Source: Pseudomonas laurylsulfatiphila
Lineage (GTDB): Bacteria; Pseudomonadota; Gammaproteobacteria; Pseudomonadales; Pseudomonadaceae
Assembly: GCF_002934665.1 (NCBI RefSeq)
Contig: NZ_NIRS01000004.1
Coordinates: 684,501 to 748,500 of the forward strand
Direction of reading: 5' to 3'
DNA: 64,000 bases
Positions 36,478 to 45,397 of the stretch are shown piece after piece. Numbering within the stretch: the stretch's first letter is position 1; every line of letters begins with the position of its first letter. A program made the translations under genes and the position numbers. Below the pieces are notes generated by a model. The model ran no database searches. It was not told the DNA's origin and saw only the letters and a program-made list of their open reading frames with translations.

Positions 36478-37937
36478 TCGTCTCCATCACGACGGCTCAT
36501 GCCGTACTTGCGCATCTTTTCCACCAGCGTGGTACGACGAATACGCAGGCGCTCGGCTGCGCGAGCCACGATGCCGTTGGCATCATCCAGCGCCTGCTGG
36601 ATCAACCCTTGCTCCAGGCCACCGAGGTAGTCCTTCAGGTCCAGGCCCTCCGGCGGCAACATGGCGTTGGCCGTGAAGTCTTGCGTATGACCGTTGATGG
36701 CCACGCGCTCTTCCAGATCGGTGCGCAGGCTGTCGACCATTTGCTCGTCTTCATCGTCGACGTAGCGGAATTTCTTCGGCAGCTCGACCACGCCGATCAC
36801 GCCGTAGGGATGCATGATCGCCATGCGCTCCACCAGGTTGGCCAGTTCACGGACGTTGCCCGGCCAGCCATGGCGGCACAGCGACATGATCGCCGCCGAG
36901 TTGAAACGGATCGAACCGCGCTTCTCGTGCTCCATGCGCGAGATCAGTTCGTTCATCAGCAGCGGAATGTCCTCGACGCGCTCTCGCAGCGGCGCCATCT
37001 CGATCGGGAATACATTCAAGCGGTAGTACAGGTCTTCGCGGAAAGTGCCGATCTCGATCATGCTTTCGAGATTCTTGTGGGTCGCGGCAATGATGCGCAC
37101 GTCGACGCTCTGGGTCTTGTTGCTGCCCACGCGCTCGAAGGTGCGCTCCTGCAATACGCGCAGCAGCTTGACCTGCATCGGCAGCGGCATGTCGCCGATT
37201 TCATCGAGGAACAGGGTGCCGCCATTGGCCAGCTCGAATCGACCGGCACGGCTGGTGATTGCTCCGGTGAAGGCGCCCTTCTCATGACCGAACAATTCGC
37301 TTTCCAGCAACTCGGCCGGGATCGCACCGCAGTTGACCGGCACGAACGGCGCTTCGCGGCGCTTGGAATGGTAATGCAGGTTGCGCGCAACCACTTCCTT
37401 GCCGGTGCCGGACTCACCGAGGATCAGCACGCTGGCATCGGTATCGGCGACTTGTTGCATCATCTGGCGGACGTGCTGGATCGCCCGGCTGGTGCCGACA
37501 AGACTGCGGAAAAGATTGGGCTCGCGATGACGACCACGCTCGCGGGCCTGGTCGTACATCTCGCGATAGACCTGGGCACGGTGCAGCGAATCGAGCAGCT
37601 TGCTGTAGCTGGGCGGCATTTCGAGGGTCGAAAGTACCCGGCGACGCTGGTCTTCTGGCAGGTCAATGGAAGAATTATCGCCCATTAACAAAACCGGAAG
37701 GAACTCATCCCAGGTCGAGAGTGTCTTAAGCAAGCCCAGAAGTGCACCAGGAGCGTTGACCGTCCCGATCAGGACACAGATTACTTCACGACTTGACGAC
37801 AAAGAGCCGACAGCCTGCTGCCAGTCATGGCTACCGCAGGGTAAATTTTCTTCGCCGAGAAAATTTAAAATCACCGCCAGATCGCGGCGGCGGACGCTAT
37901 CGTCATCAATCAGCAGAATTTTGGTTTCACGCCACAT
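36462..37937 (-). CDS. fleQ: flagellar master regulator FleQ
   Basis: 491 residues. A degenerate receiver-like domain (about 1-120) has DDD near the N-terminus but [11 protein letters not shown] where the phospho-Asp should be. The AAA+ domain has [11 protein letters not shown] (Walker A), an intact GAFTGA loop and [10 protein letters not shown] (Walker B). The C-terminal Fis-type helix-turn-helix includes [18 protein letters not shown]. It is a sigma-54 activator and c-di-GMP responsive regulator in Pseudomonas, restrained by FleN. Confidence 0.95.
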   Translation of the reverse strand: MWRETKILLIDDDSVRRRDLAVILNFLGEENLPCGSHDWQQAVGSLSSSREVICVLIGTVNAPGALLGLLKTLSTWDEFLPVLLMGDNSSIDLPEDQRRRVLSTLEMPPSYSKLLDSLHRAQVYREMYDQARERGRHREPNLFRSLVGTSRAIQHVRQMMQQVADTDASVLILGESGTGKEVVARNLHYHSKRREAPFVPVNCGAIPAELLESELFGHEKGAFTGAITSRAGRFELANGGTLFLDEIGDMPLPMQVKLLRVLQERTFERVGSNKTQSVDVRIIAATHKNLESMIEIGTFREDLYYRLNVFPIEMAPLRERVEDIPLLMNELISRMEHEKRGSIRFNSAAIMSLCRHGWPGNVRELANLVERMAIMHPYGVIGVVELPKKFRYVDDEDEQMVDSLRTDLEERVAINGHTQDFTANAMLPPEGLDLKDYLGGLEQGLIQQALDDANGIVARAAERLRIRRTTLVEKMRKYGMSRRDGDEQADD

Positions 37938-38025
37938 GCAATAGCAACTTCCCTAGTCAACTCAATGCCCAAAATGCTGGGGCAAGCTAAACGCTTGCAG
38001 GCCTGATATGCCTGAAGACGACTGA

Positions 38026-38054
38026 ATTCTGGAACCAGCCACTAGTTAAGTCAA
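38026..38054 (-). promoter_or_regulatory. candidate sigma-70 promoter of fleQ
   Basis: Minus-strand TTGACT and CAGAAT are separated by 17 bases, about 90 bases upstream of the fleQ start. It fits the idea that fleQ is transcribed by the housekeeping factor. No other strong candidate was seen. Confidence 0.35.
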
Positions 38055-38109
38055 AAAACCGCGCACAGTCAAATTTATGGCGCATTATGTTTGGATTAAC
38101 TGGCGTCAA

Positions 38110-38406
38110 TTAACCAAACAGATGGTAAACCTTTGATGCCTTTTGTGCTTGGTTGATCTGCGACATCTCGTCGACTATCGCCTGACGCTCGCCCATCGTC
38201 GCCGTCAGCAACTCTTTGTACACCGCCAACAACCCTTCCAGATTGCTCCGCACCGCGTCTTCGTCGATCGGCGCCTCACTGAGCACCTCGTCGACGCATT
38301 CACGACAGGTCGAATCCAGTTCGCCGATCGCGTCCCAGTTACGCGCCGCCAGGGCGTCGATCAGGGCTTCGCGGGTTTCTTCTATGCGCCGCAGTGCTTG
38401 ACTCAT
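38110..38406 (-). CDS. FliT/FleP-type flagellar chaperone-like protein
   Basis: 98 residues, all-helical and acidic, starting MSQALRRIEETREALIDALA. Position directly after fliS and before fleQ matches P. aeruginosa PA1096 (fleP) and the fliT place in other fliDST operons. Sequence similarity to FliT is weak to the eye, so the call rests mainly on context. Confidence 0.7.
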   Translation of the reverse strand: MSQALRRIEETREALIDALAARNWDAIGELDSTCRECVDEVLSEAPIDEDAVRSNLEGLLAVYKELLTATMGERQAIVDEMSQINQAQKASKVYHLFG

Positions 38407-38430
38407 GACGTCTTCCTCAGACCCTCGGGC

Positions 38431-38820
38431 CTATTGATTGGCAATTGCATCCCAACCGCTTTTCAGGGTTTCAAGCAAACCCGATACCTCGTCGATGATC
38501 GCCGCGTTGTTATCGCGATTGGCTTCCATCAGACGGGTCATCATGTAGGCGTACAAATTGTCGAGCTGTTGCAGCGACGCCGGATCTTCGGTCTTTTCCG
38601 GGTTCAAGCCGTCACGCAGGCCGATGATGATGTCCACGGCCTTGCCCATCATCAACCCCTTGAGTGCGGTATCGCCCCGCTCCATGGCGCCCTTGGCCTG
38701 GGCCATGCGGTCCAGCCCGCCCTCCATCAGCATCTGCACCAGGCGATGGGGGCTGGCTTCAGAGATCTGGGCATGGGAATTGACCTTCTGATATTGGCGA
38801 AGGGCTCTCATGGGGTTCAT
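38431..38820 (-). CDS. fliS: flagellin export chaperone FliS
   Basis: 129 residues starting MNPMRALRQYQKVNSHAQIS. The family motifs ASPHRLVQMLMEGGLDRMAQ and LDNLYAYMMTRLMEAN are present. The ATG at 38820 has GAGG nine bases upstream; 24 codons of extension are not conserved. FliS binds unfolded flagellin in the cytoplasm. Confidence 0.93.
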   Translation of the reverse strand: MNPMRALRQYQKVNSHAQISEASPHRLVQMLMEGGLDRMAQAKGAMERGDTALKGLMMGKAVDIIIGLRDGLNPEKTEDPASLQQLDNLYAYMMTRLMEANRDNNAAIIDEVSGLLETLKSGWDAIANQ

Positions 38821-38915
38821 GTTTCTACCTCGTGACAGACAACAGCTTGAAATTGGGAAGGCTCTGATCTTTATGTCGACTGGTCGACACAAAACTTTAA
38901 TGCAGGCCCGCTCCC

Positions 38916-38960
38916 GTGAAAAAACCCTGGCGCTGCCTTTGCAGGCGGCCCGGGTTTTTC
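38916..38960 (-). terminator. rho-independent terminator after fliD
   Basis: On the minus strand AAACCCGGGCCGCCTGC-AAA-GGCAGCGCCAGGG is followed by TTTTTTC. It separates fliD from fliS. Confidence 0.7.
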
Positions 38961-38974
38961 ATGCCTGATCCAAA

Positions 38975-40363
38975 TCAGCTGTCTTTGGGATTGTTCAGCG
39001 CATTGAGCGTGGTCATGATGCTGTCGCTCTGGGCGCGCAGCCTGGCCACCAGGGAGTCCATCGCGGTGTACTTGGCGGTCAGACTTGTTTGCAGGCTGGC
39101 CATCCGTGCATCGAGGGAGTCCTGCTGCTTCTTCAGGTCATTCAGGCTATCGCTCAAGCTCGCCGAACGCGCGGCAAAGACCCCGGTGGTTTTCTGCGCG
39201 AAGGTGTCGGTAGCGGACTTCATGCGCGCAAGCAAACCGGTATCGCCCGAAAAAATCCCGTTGATATCGGCGGCATTGGTCTGTGCCGCAGCACCAAACA
39301 CTTTGTCGTCGATCGACAGCAATCCGGTCTTCTGATCGGTCTCGACACCAAACTGGGCGAGAGACTTCATCTGACCGGTGCCACCCATGGCGTTCAATTC
39401 GGTACGTACCGACGATAGCAACGAACGCAGCGACGCGTCGCCCGTGAGCGCGCCCGTCGTCAACGAACCATCGGCATTGGTCGTGACCTGGGTCTCGGTG
39501 TTGGCAGCCTTGATCAGCGCGTTGTAGGTGTCGACAAAACCCTTGACCGAAGACTTCAGCGTCGCCGTGTCGGCCGACACGGTGATAGTGGCCGGCGTTG
39601 CCGCACCGCCGCCAGAGGGCACCGGAGAAACCCCTGTCAATTTCAGCGTGATACCGCTCACGGCGTCGGCAATGGTGTTGCTCTTCGATTCCATCGCCAC
39701 GCCGTCAAGCGTGTATTTGGCATTCTGCGGCGTGGCGAGGATCGAGGTGCCGGTTTCCAGACCGGAGTTGCCCGACAGGGTCAGGTCCGAACCGACCCCG
39801 GTTTTATTGGACGTCAGCACCATTCGAGAGCCGTTGGCATCGGTCAGGATGTTGGCGCTCAAGCCCTGATTCGCGTACTGGGAGTTGATCGAGTCGCGCA
39901 CCTGCTGCAACGTCGCACCGGCAGGAATGCTGACGTCGAAGGTGTCGGCGCCCTGCTTGATGCTCAGCGTGGACGGCACCGCCCCGGCATTGACCACCGA
40001 GGAAGCGCCGCCGGCGAAGACCTTGGAGGAAATTTTCGATGCGGTTGCCAACTGGGTGACCAGCAGCGAGAAATTGCCCGCCGCTGCACCGTTTCCGGTG
40101 GTCACCGTGGCTACTTTTTCATCGGAGGACGTACCGCTCAACCCGCTGAAGCTGGACGCGGTTTTCATGTTGTCCAACGCGCCACGGAAAGCATCCAGCG
40201 CCGCCTGGATTTTGCCGATCGACGACAGCGAGGTGGTTGCTTTCAGCGTCTGATTGTTGATTTGCGTCTGTTTTGGCGCTCTTTCGGAGTCCACCAAAGA
40301 CTTAACAATCGCCTGGGTATCGATGTTCGAACCAATACCGCTGACCGTTGTACCCGCCATCAT
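38975..40363 (-). CDS. fliD: flagellar filament cap protein FliD
   Basis: 462 residues. The conserved N-terminus (TTVSGIGSNIDTQAIVKSLV) and the C-terminal coiled coil (TAKYTAMDSLVARLRAQSDSI) assemble the cap pentamer. The surface-exposed middle is variable, as usual. A second ATG one codon in is equally possible. Confidence 0.93.
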   Translation of the reverse strand: MMAGTTVSGIGSNIDTQAIVKSLVDSERAPKQTQINNQTLKATTSLSSIGKIQAALDAFRGALDNMKTASSFSGLSGTSSDEKVATVTTGNGAAAGNFSLLVTQLATASKISSKVFAGGASSVVNAGAVPSTLSIKQGADTFDVSIPAGATLQQVRDSINSQYANQGLSANILTDANGSRMVLTSNKTGVGSDLTLSGNSGLETGTSILATPQNAKYTLDGVAMESKSNTIADAVSGITLKLTGVSPVPSGGGAATPATITVSADTATLKSSVKGFVDTYNALIKAANTETQVTTNADGSLTTGALTGDASLRSLLSSVRTELNAMGGTGQMKSLAQFGVETDQKTGLLSIDDKVFGAAAQTNAADINGIFSGDTGLLARMKSATDTFAQKTTGVFAARSASLSDSLNDLKKQQDSLDARMASLQTSLTAKYTAMDSLVARLRAQSDSIMTTLNALNNPKDS

Positions 40364-40423
40364 CTCTCTCCTTATCCAGTGGCTGCCGTTTTCTTGACCG
40401 GGATCGTCTTAAACAGCGACAGC

Positions 40424-40439
40424 AACAAAATTCATGCCA
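40424..40439 (-). promoter_or_regulatory. weak sigma-54-like element before fliD
   Basis: Minus-strand TGGCATGAATTTTGTT has the -24 GG but GT instead of GC at the -12 position, about 60 bases before fliD. P. aeruginosa fliD is RpoN dependent, which favours it. Confidence 0.4.
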
Positions 40440-40441
40440 GT

Positions 40442-40792
40442 TCAGACTTTGCCATCAAACAACAAACTACTGGCATCCGACAGGCTCTGGGCCAGCTTTA
40501 GTGCAGCTTCCGACGGAATCTGACGAATCACCAGACCCGTTTCGGTGGCAATGACCTTGACCACGACCCGGCCAGTGGAGTCATCAATGGAAAAATCCAG
40601 ATTGCGCTGGGCAGCCTGGACAAATTCCTGAATATCGGTAACCGCTTTTTCCAGCTCGTCACGCTTTGGCTCGGGGTTCGAGGCCTTCAGCGTTTCAGTC
40701 TTGGGCTGCTCCGGCTTTACAGTGACATTCGGCGTTACGCCCTGATGGGCGACCGCGGGATAGGACTGGTTCAATTTGACGCTCATGTCCAT
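40442..40792 (-). CDS. flaG: flagellar protein FlaG
   Basis: 116 residues. A variable N-terminus precedes the FlaG domain (NLDFSIDDSTGRVVVKVIAT, TGLVIRQIPSEAALKLAQSL). It lies between fliC and fliD, its usual place. Homologues affect filament length; the mechanism is unclear. Confidence 0.9.
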   Translation of the reverse strand: MDMSVKLNQSYPAVAHQGVTPNVTVKPEQPKTETLKASNPEPKRDELEKAVTDIQEFVQAAQRNLDFSIDDSTGRVVVKVIATETGLVIRQIPSEAALKLAQSLSDASSLLFDGKV

Positions 40793-40811
40793 GCCTTATC
40801 TCCTCATCATG

Positions 40812-40843
40812 AAAAAAACAAAAGGGCGCGTAAACGCGCCCTT
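40812..40843 (-). terminator. fliC terminator
   Basis: On the minus strand AAGGGCGCG-TTTA-CGCGCCCTT is followed by TTGTTTTTTTC, shortly after the fliC stop. It is a strong intrinsic terminator upstream of flaG. Confidence 0.9.
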
Positions 40844-40866
40844 CCGTCAGTTACCAAGCGCTGGAA

Positions 40867-42300
40867 TCAACCCAGCAGCTTCAGTACAGCCGATGGCAGC
40901 TGGTTGGCTTGCGACAGGATCGCAGTGGAAGCTTGTTGCAGGGTTTGTTGCTTGGTCAGTTGAGCAGTTTCTGCTGCGAAGTCAACGTCCTGGATCACGC
41001 CACGAGCAGAAGTGGAGTTGTCCGAGATGCTGCGCAGGTTGGCTACGGTGCTGTCGAAACGGTTTTGTACCGCACCGAGGTCAGCACGCTGGGAGTCGAT
41101 AGCCGAGATCGCCTGGCTGATCACGTCGATAGCGTTCTGAGCGTTGGCTGCAGTGGTAACGTCAGTGGCCGCAACAGTGGTTTTAACCGAGCTGGCAGCA
41201 GTACCGGCGTTGAACAGGTTGGTCACGCCCGCGCCGCTCATCGAGTAGCTGTTGGCGGAGTTCAGGGAAACAGCGCCAGTGATCTGCAGAGGGCCGGCCA
41301 GGGCGTTGACTGGCGCACCATAGACACCGGAACCATCTTTGGCTGCAACCGAGATACCGGCGATTGCATCGGCGTCACCGCTGTCCAGAGTGATGTTCTC
41401 ACCGGTATCGGATTTAACCGACAGGGTACCAGCCTTGGCATCGTAGTTAACGCTGATGCCCAGTTTGGCAGCGTTGGATTTCAGTTGGTCAGCCAGTTCA
41501 CCGGTGTTGGTCACACCCACCATGCTCACCGCGGCACCCGTGCCTACTTTGATGGTGAAGTTGGCGCTGGTAGTGATTGCAGCACTGTTGACAGTGAATT
41601 GTGCTTCAGTGCTGGCAGTCGCGGTCACGCCACCCACAGCGGCTTTGTTGATCTGCGAAGCGGTAGTCTTGGCCGAATCACCCGCTGTGATGGTGAAGTT
41701 TGCGGTCTGGCCACCACCAACGAGAGTCACAGCACCACCAGCTACACCGGTTGCGCTCGGCGCGATCGCCAGGCTTTTCAGCTGCTGGGAGCCGATGTTG
41801 TTGGCCGATACGTCGCCCAGAGTCATGTTGATGGTCTGGTTGGCGTTGGCGCCTACCTGGAATTGGGTAGTACCGAAAGAGCCGTCCAGCAGGTTACGAC
41901 CACCGAAGGTAGTGGTGGTAGCAATACGAGTCAGTTCAGCGGTCAGTGCAGAGTATTCGGCGTTGTTCGACTTACGGTCGTCATCGCTTGGCGAGCCGTT
42001 CGCGGAAGCCAGAGCCAGGGTACGCATTTTCTGCAGGATGTTGGTGGATTCCTGCATTGCGCCTTCAGCTGTTTGCGCGATGGAGATACCGTCACCGGCG
42101 TTCTTGATAGCCGCGCCCAGGCCGTTGATCTGGCTGGTCAAGCGGTTGGAAATTTGCAGGCCGGCAGCGTCGTCTTTAGCGCTGTTGATACGCAGGCCGG
42201 AGGACAGGCGCTGCATGGAGGTTTGCAGATTACCGGAAGCTTTGTTCAGGTTGTTCTGAACGGTCAAGGAAGCAAGGTTGGTATTTACGGTTAAAGCCAT
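40867..42300 (-). CDS. fliC: flagellin FliC
   Basis: 477 residues. The conserved D0/D1 N-terminus ([40 protein letters not shown]) and C-terminus ([13 protein letters not shown]) enclose a Ala/Thr/Ser-rich variable region (about 175-385) where glycosylation usually occurs. A sigma-28 promoter lies about 80 bases upstream and a strong terminator follows, so it is mainly monocistronic. Confidence 0.96.
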   Translation of the reverse strand: MALTVNTNLASLTVQNNLNKASGNLQTSMQRLSSGLRINSAKDDAAGLQISNRLTSQINGLGAAIKNAGDGISIAQTAEGAMQESTNILQKMRTLALASANGSPSDDDRKSNNAEYSALTAELTRIATTTTFGGRNLLDGSFGTTQFQVGANANQTINMTLGDVSANNIGSQQLKSLAIAPSATGVAGGAVTLVGGGQTANFTITAGDSAKTTASQINKAAVGGVTATASTEAQFTVNSAAITTSANFTIKVGTGAAVSMVGVTNTGELADQLKSNAAKLGISVNYDAKAGTLSVKSDTGENITLDSGDADAIAGISVAAKDGSGVYGAPVNALAGPLQITGAVSLNSANSYSMSGAGVTNLFNAGTAASSVKTTVAATDVTTAANAQNAIDVISQAISAIDSQRADLGAVQNRFDSTVANLRSISDNSTSARGVIQDVDFAAETAQLTKQQTLQQASTAILSQANQLPSAVLKLLG

Positions 42301-42380
42301 GACGAAATCCTCGTTGGATGGATACTGCGGCTTCCGGCCCTGGCAACCGCCTGGTGTGGCCTAGAGAACCTACGTAATAG

Positions 42381-42407
42381 TTATCGTCGTGAAGAGGCTT
42401 TGCTTGA
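42381..42407 (-). promoter_or_regulatory. FliA (sigma-28) promoter of fliC
   Basis: Minus-strand TCAAG, 14 bases later GACGATAA, close to the Pseudomonas flagellin promoter pattern (TCAAG ... GNCGATAA). It lies about 80 bases before the fliC ATG. Confidence 0.8.
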
Positions 42408-42486
42408 GAGGTTTTTTCGAATTTTTTAGTGGCAGCTTGCCAGCCCTTTATTTTCAAGGCTTTAGAGCCAGAAAGTCGGCGTCAGA

Positions 42487-42533
42487 AAAAACGCAAAACG
42501 CCCGGAAGTTTAAATTTCCGGGCGTTGTTTTTG
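42487..42533 (-). terminator. terminator after the KAS III gene
   Basis: AACGCCCGGAA and TTCCGGGCGTT form a strong stem around TTTAAA with T-runs on both strands, so it can work in both directions. It ends the KAS III transcript before fliC. Confidence 0.85.
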
Positions 42534-42551
42534 AAGCGTCGAATCCGTCAA

Positions 42552-43481
42552 TCAACCGCGATAGAGAATGGCCGAACCCCACGAGAGGCCCACGCCAAAG
42601 CCGCTGATGGCAACTCGGGTCCACTTGGAGTCGAAGACGTGGTTCTGCAACAACAGCGGAATGCTCGAGGAGACCGTGTTTCCGGTTTCGAGCATGTCCT
42701 TGACGAACTTCTCCGGTTCACCTTCTTCGAAGCGGCGCGCCACGGCATCGACAATGGCCGCACTGCCCTGGTGAATGCAGAAGGCATCGATGTCGCTCGC
42801 TTGCAAATTGGACTCATCCAACAACTCATGCAAATGCGCAGGAACTTTCAACAAAGCAAAGTTGAACACCTGGCGACCATTCATGAAGAACACACCGTCG
42901 CTGACCTTAAGGTGCGGCGCGCCGGAACCGTCGGTACCGAACTTCGACTTGCCCAGTTGCCAGACAGCGTTTTCGCCCATCCAGGTGGCGGTAGCGGCAT
43001 CACCGAACAGCATCGTGGTGTTGCGGTCTTCCGGGTCGACGATCTTCGAATAAGGATCGGCAGTGATCAGCAGGCCATTTTTCAGCCCTGCCGCTTCCAT
43101 GAAGCCTTTGATCGCATAGATGCCGTAGACGTAACCGGAACAGCCCAGGGAAATATCGAAAGCAGCGACATGGGTCGGCAAGCCCAGCTTGTCCTGAACA
43201 ATCGCAGCGGTGTGCGGCAATCCTTCTTCATCACCGTTCTGGGTGACGACGATCAAGCAGTCAATGGATTCACGCTTGAGTTCTGGACTGGCGGCGAACA
43301 GCGCATTGGCTGCTTCGACACACAGATCGGACGTTTCCTGATCGGCATCCATGCGCGGTAAAAACGCAGAACCGATTTTGCCAAGGATAAAGGTTTCGTC
43401 CTTGTCGAACTTTGCACCCTGGGCGTAATTATCAATCCCGGCTGCCGGCACGTAACTCGCTATATTTTTTATGCCAATCAT
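42552..43481 (-). CDS. 3-oxoacyl-ACP synthase III-like protein of the flagellin glycosylation locus
   Basis: 309 residues, thiolase fold. The catalytic triad of KAS III is visible: Cys in FDISLGCSGYVYG, His in FCIHQGS, Asn in TGNTVSSSIPLLL. Genes of this type sit between flgL and fliC in P. syringae (orf3 of the fgt1-fgt2-orf3 island) and other Pseudomonas, where they affect flagellin glycan modification, probably by making an acyl group. Here no glycosyltransferase gene remains beside it. The ATG shares its A with the TAA of an upstream remnant (TAATG). Confidence 0.85.
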   Translation of the reverse strand: MIGIKNIASYVPAAGIDNYAQGAKFDKDETFILGKIGSAFLPRMDADQETSDLCVEAANALFAASPELKRESIDCLIVVTQNGDEEGLPHTAAIVQDKLGLPTHVAAFDISLGCSGYVYGIYAIKGFMEAAGLKNGLLITADPYSKIVDPEDRNTTMLFGDAATATWMGENAVWQLGKSKFGTDGSGAPHLKVSDGVFFMNGRQVFNFALLKVPAHLHELLDESNLQASDIDAFCIHQGSAAIVDAVARRFEEGEPEKFVKDMLETGNTVSSSIPLLLQNHVFDSKWTRVAISGFGVGLSWGSAILYRG

Positions 43482-43660
43482 TATGGCTTCCCAATAATAA
43501 ACAGCTGAACATCGCCGCTCGCTGAATCGAGGGCGTCTACAGTCAGGGCCTGGGCCCCAGAGGAGGCAACATCGGGGCTCAAGAACAACACCTTGAACAG
43601 CCCGCCACCTTCACCGCCCGCAGACAGGATACAGTGAAGATGCGCGTTTTGACTGACGGG
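43481..43660 (-). pseudogene. C-terminal gene remnant coupled to the KAS III gene
   Basis: The minus strand has a 59-codon open frame with no usable start, bounded upstream by TGA, that ends at a TAA overlapping the KAS III ATG. It encodes protein-like sequence (AHLHCILSAGGEGGGLFKVL, SGDVQLFIIGKP). Overlapping TAATG junctions are typical of genes in one operon, so this is most likely the tail of a larger gene whose body was deleted. Its family is not recognised; a lost glycosylation-island gene is an inference from position. The rest of the gap to 43733 shows no gene. Confidence 0.5.
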
Positions 43661-43733
43661 TCACTCAGACATCGCTGCTTTATTTGATTTTGTGGTCCGG
43701 ATCCCGCCCTGTCCGGCCTCGCCCTACCCCCAA

Positions 43734-43776
43734 AAAAAGCAAAAAAAAGCCAGCCCCCTGTGACAGGGGCTGGCCG
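43734..43776 (-). terminator. terminator of the flg operon after flgL
   Basis: On the minus strand GCCAGCCCC-TGTCACAG-GGGGCTGGC is followed by TTTTTTTTGCTTTTTTT, right after the flgL stop. It is a strong intrinsic terminator. Confidence 0.92.
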
Positions 43777-43794
43777 CGAGCGGTCAAGACCGAC

Positions 43795-45384
43795 TCAAAG
43801 CTTATTGAACAGGCTCAACTGGGAAACCCTGGCGAAGGCCAGTTGCGCGGCCTGCAGCATGGTTTGCTGCAGGGTCAAACGTGTCAGTACTTCTGCCGGG
43901 TCGGCGTTCTTGATCGAGTTGCCCGTCGATTCGTTGATCAGGCCCGCGCTGGAGTTCTGGTCCGTCTGCATGTCCATCACGTTACCCCGGGCACCGATCG
44001 CGCCACGCGCCAGGTCAACCTGGTTCTTGCCGTTGTTCAGGTTGGCAATGGACGAGGCTACCGTGTTCTCCAGAAAACGCTGGGCGGTCGGGTTGCCCTG
44101 GGTCGGTGCGTCGAGCGCCGAACGCAGCTGACTGATGGTGTCGAGTACGTTCTGGGTCTGGTGCGTATTGACCGCGATATCGAACTGATCACCCGGATTG
44201 AGCACGCCGGGAGGAGTGCCGCCACTCAGGGTAAAGTCGACACCGGCCGCTGTCGCCACGCCGGCTACCACAGTCCCGGAGGTTACCGGCGTGCTGCCGC
44301 TGGTCAACGGACGGGCGTACAGATCGAAGGTCCCGGGACCGGTGAACTTCAGGACCGCCCCGCCTTCAGGGAAAAAGCTGTTGTAATCAGCGGCGTTGCT
44401 CACCGCTGCATTACTCACGACAACCGTCGATACGTTGCTCGGGGCACGGTTGCTGACGAAGCTGTCCGGCTTGGCCGACAACTCGAAACTGTGCGTGGCG
44501 ATGAAGCCATCGATGTTGGTGGCGTTATCGCCAGCCTGTGGGGTGATGTCCAGCTTGAACGTCACGCCGCGGAAGTTGATGTCGGAGCCGCCCTTGGCAT
44601 TCGGGTCGAACACCCCGCCGCCAGTCGCCTCGGCGGTCCTGTCGGCGCCGGTGGCATCGGTGATTACGAATTGGGTGCTGCTGGTGAACTGCAACTTGTA
44701 AGGCTCGCCGCCGCGGAAGTTCGCATCGAAGGCCGGACCGGAGTTCACCAGGCCTGGCGACAGCCTGACGCGTCCGTCATCGACGGGTGGCGTGAGCATG
44801 GTGGTCGAGCTACGAGCGGCGTTGATTGCCTGCTGGAAAACGTCCCAGCCGGTATCGTTAAGGCCCAGCGACATCGAGTCACCGATCTTCAGCTCCAGCT
44901 GAGTCTGGTCACCCTGATAGCTGTAGGTGCCGTCACTGTTGCGCACAAACGGCTGGGTATTGTTGCTGGCGCCAGAGAAGATGTACTTGCCATTGGCGTC
45001 CTTGCTGTTCATCAAGCTCAGCAATTGCTCTTCGGACTGCTTGAGTTCTGCGGAAATGGATTTGCGGTCATCGTCGTTCAACGAACCGCCACCGGCACGT
45101 ACCGCCAACTCGCTGACTTTCTGCAGCACGTTGTTGATGCTGTCCAGCACGCTCTCTTCCTGCGCTTGAGCCGTGTTCAACGAATTGATGTTGGTGGTGT
45201 ACTGACCCAACATGGCTTTTTGCTGCTCAAGTTGCAGAAGGCGAGCCGCGCCGACCGGATCATCCGCTGCGGTCTCAAGCTTGACGCCGCTGCTGGCCTG
45301 CTCGGCGGTCTTCATCACGTTATTGAGGTTGCGAGAGTAGTTGGCAGCCGTCGTGGCGTAATACTGTGCTGTAGAAATGCGCAT
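43795..45384 (-). CDS. flgL: hook-filament junction protein FlgL
   Basis: 529 residues. The flagellin-like N-terminus (MRISTAQYYATTAANYSRNL, ASSGVKLETAADDPVGAARL) and C-terminus (LTRLTLQQTMLQAAQLAFAR) flank a long variable middle. It is last in flgFGHIJKL and follows flgK by 13 bases. Confidence 0.94.
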   Translation of the reverse strand: MRISTAQYYATTAANYSRNLNNVMKTAEQASSGVKLETAADDPVGAARLLQLEQQKAMLGQYTTNINSLNTAQAQEESVLDSINNVLQKVSELAVRAGGGSLNDDDRKSISAELKQSEEQLLSLMNSKDANGKYIFSGASNNTQPFVRNSDGTYSYQGDQTQLELKIGDSMSLGLNDTGWDVFQQAINAARSSTTMLTPPVDDGRVRLSPGLVNSGPAFDANFRGGEPYKLQFTSSTQFVITDATGADRTAEATGGGVFDPNAKGGSDINFRGVTFKLDITPQAGDNATNIDGFIATHSFELSAKPDSFVSNRAPSNVSTVVVSNAAVSNAADYNSFFPEGGAVLKFTGPGTFDLYARPLTSGSTPVTSGTVVAGVATAAGVDFTLSGGTPPGVLNPGDQFDIAVNTHQTQNVLDTISQLRSALDAPTQGNPTAQRFLENTVASSIANLNNGKNQVDLARGAIGARGNVMDMQTDQNSSAGLINESTGNSIKNADPAEVLTRLTLQQTMLQAAQLAFARVSQLSLFNKL

Positions 45385-45397
45385 GTTCTACGGCTCC

